A stretch of 64,000 nt of DNA from Burkholderia pseudomultivorans (GTDB lineage: Bacteria; Pseudomonadota; Gammaproteobacteria; Burkholderiales; Burkholderiaceae): NCBI RefSeq assembly GCF_902499075.1, contig NZ_CABVPP010000001.1, positions 310,001 to 374,000 of the forward strand, in the 5' to 3' direction. Numbering within the stretch: position 1 is the first letter of the stretch; every line of letters begins with the position of its first letter. A program made the translations under genes and the position numbers. Below, in pieces: positions 59,675-64,000 of the stretch. The notes below the pieces were generated by a model. That model saw nothing but the letters and a program-made list of their open reading frames with translations, was not told the origin of the DNA and did not search any database.

Positions 59675-60796
59675 TTACTTGTCGAGCAGGATGCGCAGCA
59701 TGCGGCGCAGCGGCTCGGCCGCGCCCCACAGCAGCTGGTCGCCGACCGTGAACGCCGACAGGTATTCGCCGCCCATCGCGAGCTTGCGCAGGCGGCCGAC
59801 CGGCACCGTCAGCGTGCCCGTGACCTGCGCCGGCGACAGATCGCGCATCGACGCTTCGCGCTCGTTCGGCACGACCTTCACCCAGTCGTTCGCCGATGCG
59901 AGGATGCCGTCGATCTCGTCGAGCGGCACGTCCTTCTTCAGCTTGATCGTCAGCGCCTGCGAGTGGCAGCGCATCGCGCCGATCCGCACGCACAGGCCGT
60001 CGACCGGGATCGAGCCCGGCTCGCCCATCGCCGGCTTGCCGAGGATCTTGTTGGTTTCGGCGCCGCCCTTCCACTCTTCCTTCGACATCCCGTTGCCGAG
60101 ATCCTTGTCGATCCACGGGATCAGCGAGCCGGCGAGCGGCACGCCGAAGTGGCTGGTCGGCATCGCGTCGCTGTTCATCGTCGCCAGCACGCGGCGATCG
60201 ATGTCGAGGATCGCCGAAGCCGGATCGGCGAGCTGCTGCTGGACCGCGCCGTGCAGCGCGCCCATCTGCGACAGCAGTTCGCGCATGTTCTGCGCGCCCG
60301 CGCCCGACGCGGCCTGGTAGGTCATCGCCGTCATCCAGTCGACGAGGTTCTCGCGGAACAGGCCGCCGAGCGCCATCAGCATCAGGCTGACCGTGCAGTT
60401 GCCGCCGACGAAGTTCTTGGTGCCCTTGACGAGCGCGTCCTTGATCACGTCGAGGTTGACCGGATCGAGGATGATGACCGCGTCGTCCTTCATCCGCAGC
60501 GACGACGCCGCGTCGATCCAGTAGCCGTTCCAGCCGGCCGCGCGCAGCTTCGGGAACACGTCGTTCGTGTAGTCGCCGCCCTGGCACGTGATGATCACGT
60601 CGCACTTCTTCAGCTCGTCGACGTTGGTCGCGTCCTTGAGCGTGGTCTCGTTTTTCGCGAACGACGGCGCCTTGCCGCCCGTGTTGCTGGTGCTGAAGAA
60701 CACCGGTTCGATCAGGTCGAAATCGCCCTCTTCCTGCATGCGCTGCATCAGGACGCTGCCGACCATGCCGCGCCAACCTACGAGACCTACGTTCAT
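59675..60796 (-). CDS. asd: Aspartate-semialdehyde dehydrogenase (Asd)
   Basis: 373 residues (E. coli 367). [20 protein letters not shown] gives the NADP-binding start; the catalytic cysteine is C134 in [13 protein letters not shown], with the later [16 protein letters not shown] supplying the substrate Arg and His. It reduces aspartyl phosphate to the semialdehyde feeding lysine, diaminopimelate, methionine, threonine and isoleucine. AAAGGG lies 6 bases before the ATG. A 39-codon ORF rich in Ile/Thr/Lys ends 86 bases upstream and may control it. Confidence 0.96.
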   Translation of the reverse strand: MNVGLVGWRGMVGSVLMQRMQEEGDFDLIEPVFFSTSNTGGKAPSFAKNETTLKDATNVDELKKCDVIITCQGGDYTNDVFPKLRAAGWNGYWIDAASSLRMKDDAVIILDPVNLDVIKDALVKGTKNFVGGNCTVSLMLMALGGLFRENLVDWMTAMTYQAASGAGAQNMRELLSQMGALHGAVQQQLADPASAILDIDRRVLATMNSDAMPTSHFGVPLAGSLIPWIDKDLGNGMSKEEWKGGAETNKILGKPAMGEPGSIPVDGLCVRIGAMRCHSQALTIKLKKDVPLDEIDGILASANDWVKVVPNEREASMRDLSPAQVTGTLTVPVGRLRKLAMGGEYLSAFTVGDQLLWGAAEPLRRMLRILLDK

Positions 60797-60825
60797 GACT
60801 AACCCTTTGCTTTGAATGGAGCTTC

Positions 60826-60870
60826 CCCGCCATTTCCGTCCCCGCGTGACCGCGCGGGGAAACAGGCGGG
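60826..60870 (-). promoter_or_regulatory. Hairpin between the leader ORF and asd
   Basis: An outer stem CCCGCC/GGCGGG (60826-60831 with 60865-60870) encloses CCCCGCG/CGCGGGG (60840-60846 with 60853-60859); a competing TTTCC/GGAAA pairing shares bases. It starts 12 bases after the leader stop and ends 29 bases before the asd ATG. No U-run follows, so if it controls asd it would act on translation or Rho rather than as a classical attenuator. Confidence 0.45.
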
Positions 60871-60882
60871 CACGACGGACGA

Positions 60883-61002
60883 TCAGCGTTTAATGATCGT
60901 TTTCGTGGTAATGGTTTTCGTGATGACGATGGCGCGCGCACCCGCACGGGCAGTGTTGCCGTGGAGTTTCAGGACCGGGGAGATCAGGGAAATCAGCGCC
61001 AT
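60883..61002 (-). CDS. Putative Ile/Thr/Lys-rich leader peptide of asd
   Basis: 39 residues from ATG 61002 to TGA 60883. The first part reads [20 protein letters not shown]; the last 15 residues are [15 protein letters not shown]: five Ile, five Thr, three Lys, one Val, one Arg. Thr, Ile and Lys are all end products of the pathway that asd feeds, so ribosome stalling here could sense them, as the thr leader does in E. coli. A hairpin follows at 60826-60870, then asd. Against it: the ribosome site (GACTCGAACG) is poor and there is no U-run terminator. No such leader is known to me for this gene. Confidence 0.5.
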   Translation of the reverse strand: MALISLISPVLKLHGNTARAGARAIVITKTITTKTIIKR

Positions 61003-61023
61003 CGTTCGAGTCTACACAAAGCC

Positions 61024-61046
61024 GGTTGGCCGCACAACGGCCAACC
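61024..61046. terminator. Hairpin between leuB and the asd leader
   Basis: GGTTGGCCG (61024-61032) pairs perfectly with CGGCCAACC (61038-61046) over CACAA. On the minus strand it is followed by GGCTTTGTG, a poor U-run. A second, imperfect stem (GGGCG-GAACG with CGTTC-GCCC, about 61049-61090) precedes it. Together they probably reduce readthrough from leuB into asd. Confidence 0.45.
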
Positions 61047-61109
61047 GCGGGCGAACGAGCCGATTTTTGCGGCCCGTTCGCGCCCTTTTCTACCTTACTT
61101 CCGCATCGC

Positions 61110-62177
61110 CTACAGCGCCGCGACCACCGCGTCGCCCATCGCCGCCGTGCCGACCTGCTTGCAGCCCGGCGTCGCGATGTCGCCGGTGCGGTAGCCCTGT
61201 TCGAGCACCGTTTTCACCGCGCGCTCGATGCGATCGGCCTGCTCGGCGCGATTCAGCGAATAGCGCAGCAGCATCGCGGCCGACAGGATCGTCGCGAGCG
61301 GATTCGCGATGCCCTTGCCCGCGATGTCCGGCGCCGAACCGTGCGACGGCTCGTACAGGCCCTTGTTGTTCTTGTCGAGCGACGCCGACGGCAGCATGCC
61401 GATCGAGCCCGTCAGCATCGACGCCTCATCCGACAGGATGTCGCCGAACATGTTGCCGGTGACGATCACGTCGAACTGCTTCGGCGCCTTCGCGAGCTGC
61501 ATCGCCGCGTTGTCGACGTACATGTGCGACAGCTCGACGTCCGCGTATTCCTTCGACACGTCGATCATGATGTCGCGCCAGAACTGCGACGTCTCGAGCA
61601 CGTTCGACTTGTCGACCGACAGCAGCTTCTTCGCGCGCTTTTGCGCAGCCTGGAACGCGACGTGCGCGATGCGGCGCACTTCCGGCTCCGAATAGCGCAT
61701 CGTGTCGAAGCCTTCGCGCTCGCCCGCGAACGGGCCGTCCGGCGCGGCGCGCACGCCGCGCGGCTGGCCGAAGTAGATGTCGCCGTTCAGTTCGCGCACG
61801 ATCAGGATGTCGAGGCCCGCGACGAGTTCCGGCTTCAGCGGCGACGCGTCGACGAGCTGCGGATAGCAGATCGCCGGACGGAAGTTCGCGAACAGCTCGA
61901 GGTGCTTGCGCAGCCCGAGGATCGCCTGCTCGGGACGCAGCGCGCGTTCGAGCGAATCGTACTTCCAGTCGCCGACCGCGCCGAACAGGATCGCGTCGGC
62001 TTCCTTCGCGAGCTTCAGCGTCGCGTCCGGCAGCGGATGGCCGCTCGCCTCGTAGCCCGCGCCGCCGACCGGCGCCTGTTCGAGTTCGAACTTCTCGTCG
62101 AGTGCGTTCAGCACCTTCACCGCTTCGGTGACGATTTCCGGACCGATGCCGTCGCCCGGCAGCACTGCAATCTTCAT
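61110..62177 (-). CDS. leuB: 3-isopropylmalate dehydrogenase (LeuB)
   Basis: 355 residues. [23 protein letters not shown] is the typical start; [33 protein letters not shown], and the metal/NAD region [37 protein letters not shown] followed by [14 protein letters not shown] are all present. It oxidatively decarboxylates 3-isopropylmalate in leucine synthesis. It follows leuD by 40 bases. Confidence 0.97.
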   Translation of the reverse strand: MKIAVLPGDGIGPEIVTEAVKVLNALDEKFELEQAPVGGAGYEASGHPLPDATLKLAKEADAILFGAVGDWKYDSLERALRPEQAILGLRKHLELFANFRPAICYPQLVDASPLKPELVAGLDILIVRELNGDIYFGQPRGVRAAPDGPFAGEREGFDTMRYSEPEVRRIAHVAFQAAQKRAKKLLSVDKSNVLETSQFWRDIMIDVSKEYADVELSHMYVDNAAMQLAKAPKQFDVIVTGNMFGDILSDEASMLTGSIGMLPSASLDKNNKGLYEPSHGSAPDIAGKGIANPLATILSAAMLLRYSLNRAEQADRIERAVKTVLEQGYRTGDIATPGCKQVGTAAMGDAVVAAL

Positions 62178-62217
62178 GCGTTATTCCTGACTGGGTAGGT
62201 TGTGAATGCCACGGCGC

Positions 62218-62868
62218 TCAGCCGACCAGCTTGTTGTTCAGCCACGGCTGCTTCGCGAGCCGCTCGGCTTCGAACTGGCGAATCTTGTCCGCGTGACGCA
62301 GCGTGAGGCCGATGTCGTCGAAGCCGTTCAGCAGGCAGTACTTGCGGAACGCGGTGATCTCGAACGGATACTCGCGGCCGTCCGGCGCGCGCACGACCTG
62401 CGCGTCGAGGTCGATCGTCAGCTGATAGCCGTTGAACGCGACCGTCTCGTTGATCAGGTGGTCGACCTGCTGCTCGGTCAGCACGATCGGCAGCAGTCCG
62501 TTCTTGAAGCAGTTGTTGAAGAAGATGTCGGCGAAGCTCGGCGCGATGATCGCGCGGAAGCCGTACTGCTGCAGCGCCCACGGCGCATGCTCGCGCGAGC
62601 TGCCGCAGCCGAAGTTCTTGCGCGTGACGAGGATCGACGCGCCCTGGTAGCGCGGCTGGTTCAGCACGAAGTCCGGGTTCAGCGGACGCTTCGAGTTGTC
62701 CTGGCCCGGCTCGCCGTGGTCGAGGTAACGCCACTCGTCGAACGCGTTCGGACCGAAGCCCGTGCGCTTGATCGACTTCAGGAACTGCTTCGGAATGATC
62801 GCGTCGGTGTCGACGTTCTCGCGATCGAGCGGCGCCACGACGCCGGTATGCACAATGAATTTTTCCAT
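62218..62868 (-). CDS. leuD: 3-isopropylmalate dehydratase small subunit (LeuD)
   Basis: 216 residues (E. coli 201). [33 protein letters not shown] and [21 protein letters not shown] (swivelling domain serine loop) are diagnostic. With LeuC it isomerises 2- to 3-isopropylmalate. It lies 67 bases downstream of the entericidin-like gene and 40 bases before leuB. Confidence 0.97.
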   Translation of the reverse strand: MEKFIVHTGVVAPLDRENVDTDAIIPKQFLKSIKRTGFGPNAFDEWRYLDHGEPGQDNSKRPLNPDFVLNQPRYQGASILVTRKNFGCGSSREHAPWALQQYGFRAIIAPSFADIFFNNCFKNGLLPIVLTEQQVDHLINETVAFNGYQLTIDLDAQVVRAPDGREYPFEITAFRKYCLLNGFDDIGLTLRHADKIRQFEAERLAKQPWLNNKLVG

Positions 62869-62935
62869 GATCCGCTATCCGGTTGAAGGGCCGGCACTCG
62901 GCCGGCGCACATCGACAAATTCTCGGGGGTCGGCG

Positions 62936-63082
62936 TCAGTCCGCGGCGCGCTGCAGCGCGTTGCCGGCGGCGTTGACGTCCTCCCCGAAGCCTCGGACGG
63001 TATTGCAGCCCGCGAGGCCGAAGCCCAGCCCCGCGATCGCCAGCGCGGCGAGCAGCCGCGCGATGCGTTTCGATGCCGTCAC
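62936..63082 (-). CDS. Entericidin-like small lipoprotein between leuC and leuD
   Basis: 48 residues from GTG 63082. A positively charged start (TASKRIARLLAALAIAGLG) leads to a lipobox, GFGLAGCNTVRGFGEDV, with the lipidated Cys about 26 residues in, and a short mature part ending NAAGNALQRAAD. CNTVxGxGxDxxxxGxxL is the entericidin A/B pattern. It begins 3 bases after the leuC stop and takes its ribosome site (CTGGGG) from the end of leuC, so it is translated within the leu operon. Entericidins of E. coli are small membrane toxin/antidote-type lipoproteins; whether this one has any such activity is unknown. Confidence 0.8.
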   Translation of the reverse strand: MTASKRIARLLAALAIAGLGFGLAGCNTVRGFGEDVNAAGNALQRAAD

Positions 63083-63085
63083 GCG

Positions 63086-64000
63086 TTACCCCAGCTTGCG
63101 AATATCGACGAAATGGCCTTCGATCGCCGCCGCCGCCGCCATCGCGGGGCTGACCAGGTGCGTGCGGCCGCCCGCGCCCTGCCGGCCTTCGAAGTTGCGG
63201 TTCGACGTCGACGCGCAGCGCTCGCCCGGATCGAGCCGGTCGGCATTCATCGCGAGGCACATCGAGCAGCCCGGCTCGCGCCATTCGAAGCCCGCGTCGG
63301 TGAACACCTTGTCGAGGCCTTCGCGCTCGGCCTGCGCCTTCACGAGGCCCGAGCCCGGCACGACCATCGCGAGCCGCACGTTCGGCGCGACGCGGCGGTT
63401 CAGCTTCTTCACGACGTATGCGGCCGCGCGGATGTCCTCGATGCGCGCGTTCGTGCACGAACCGATGAAGATCTTGTCGACCTTGATCGACTCGATCGGC
63501 GTGTTCGGCGCGAGCGCCATGTAGGCCAGCGCGCGCTCCATCGCGTCGCGCTTGACCGGATCCTTCTCGCGCTCGGGATCGGGCACGCGACCGTCGATCG
63601 ACGTGACCATCTCCGGCGACGTGCCCCACGTGACCTGCGGGACGATCTCGGCCGCGTTCAGCTCGACGACGCGATCGAAATGCGCGCCTTCGTCCGACTT
63701 GAACTGGCGCCAGTATTCGACGGCCTGATCCCATTCCGCGCCGGTCGGCACGAACGGACGGCCCTTCAGGTAGTCGATCGTCGTGTCGTCGACCGCGACC
63801 ATGCCCGCGCGCGCGCCGGCTTCGATCGCCATGTTGCAGACCGTCATGCGGCCTTCCATCGTCAGCGCGCGGATCGTCGAGCCGCCGAATTCGATCGCGT
63901 AGCCCGTGCCGCCTGCCGTGCCGATCCTGCCGATGATCGCGAGCACGATGTCCTTCGCGGTGCAGCCGCGCGGCAGCGCGCCCTCGACCTTCACCAGCAT
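63086..64000 (-). CDS. leuC: 3-isopropylmalate dehydratase large subunit (LeuC), N-terminus outside window
   Basis: The C-terminal 304 residues are present; the family is about 466 long, so roughly 160 residues lie beyond position 64000. Aconitase-type features: [34 protein letters not shown], and the Fe-S cysteines in [19 protein letters not shown] and [20 protein letters not shown], with [22 protein letters not shown] near the end. The methionine at the window edge is internal. It is followed after 3 bases by the entericidin-like gene and then leuD. Confidence 0.96.
   Translation of the reverse strand: MLVKVEGALPRGCTAKDIVLAIIGRIGTAGGTGYAIEFGGSTIRALTMEGRMTVCNMAIEAGARAGMVAVDDTTIDYLKGRPFVPTGAEWDQAVEYWRQFKSDEGAHFDRVVELNAAEIVPQVTWGTSPEMVTSIDGRVPDPEREKDPVKRDAMERALAYMALAPNTPIESIKVDKIFIGSCTNARIEDIRAAAYVVKKLNRRVAPNVRLAMVVPGSGLVKAQAEREGLDKVFTDAGFEWREPGCSMCLAMNADRLDPGERCASTSNRNFEGRQGAGGRTHLVSPAMAAAAAIEGHFVDIRKLG

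Overview
The window looks like part of chromosome 2 of a Burkholderia cepacia complex species. The evidence is very high GC with GC-rich third codon positions, a trpF-trpB-DNA methyltransferase-trpA-accD-folC-dedD-cvpA-purF-metZ run next to leuC-leuD-leuB-asd-fimV-truA, and a gene set matching the second cepacian exopolysaccharide cluster (bce-II). The species call is inference from gene content and protein resemblance; no database search was possible.

Layout. (1) 1-4.4 kb: two divergent Orn/Lys/Arg decarboxylases (the left one cut by the window edge) and an MFS exporter. (2) 4.5-12.9 kb: a tightly packed seven-gene minus-strand operon (MFS importer, FGGY kinase, GlpD-like dehydrogenase, alkyl-DHAP-synthase-like FAD oxidase, GlpP-like protein, small monooxygenase-fold protein, iron alcohol dehydrogenase). 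It has a good sigma-70 promoter and overlapping inverted repeats in its leader. It looks like an incompletely described three-carbon or glycerol-ether catabolic unit. (3) 13.1-16.4 kb: an SDR and a divergent LysR regulator with a strong shared palindrome, then a purine permease. (4) 16.9-17.5 kb: an AT-richer ORF with PD-(D/E)XK nuclease residues, lying at the 3' side of the selenocysteine tRNA gene. (5) 17.7-27.0 kb: a selenocysteine and formate dehydrogenase locus. In transcription order it is fdhG (with an in-frame UGA), fdhH, fdhI, fdhE, selA, selB and selC, so the selenoprotein and most of its dedicated decoding machinery sit together. (6) 27.1-31.4 kb: a YihY membrane protein, a porin, a VOC protein and an HU protein with a lysine/alanine-rich tail. 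(7) 31.6-45.7 kb: exopolysaccharide genes with three acyltransferases, GalU, a double glycosyltransferase, a flippase, a beta-propeller protein and the two-step GDP-D-rhamnose pathway (Gmd, Rmd). A 47-residue membrane protein gene sits between galU and an acyltransferase gene. (8) 45.9-64 kb: core metabolism on the minus strand (methionine, purine, folate, fatty acid, tryptophan, aspartate-family and leucine genes), with truA, fimV, an orphan adenine methyltransferase and an entericidin-like lipoprotein embedded.

The most unusual signals are: a short ORF before asd whose last 15 residues are nearly all Ile, Thr and Lys, which looks like an attenuator leader; the GlpP/AGPS-like operon; the nuclease-like ORF beside selC; an intrinsic terminator placed between fdhI and fdhE; and strong hairpins before selA. 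No CRISPR array, rRNA gene or intact insertion sequence was seen.
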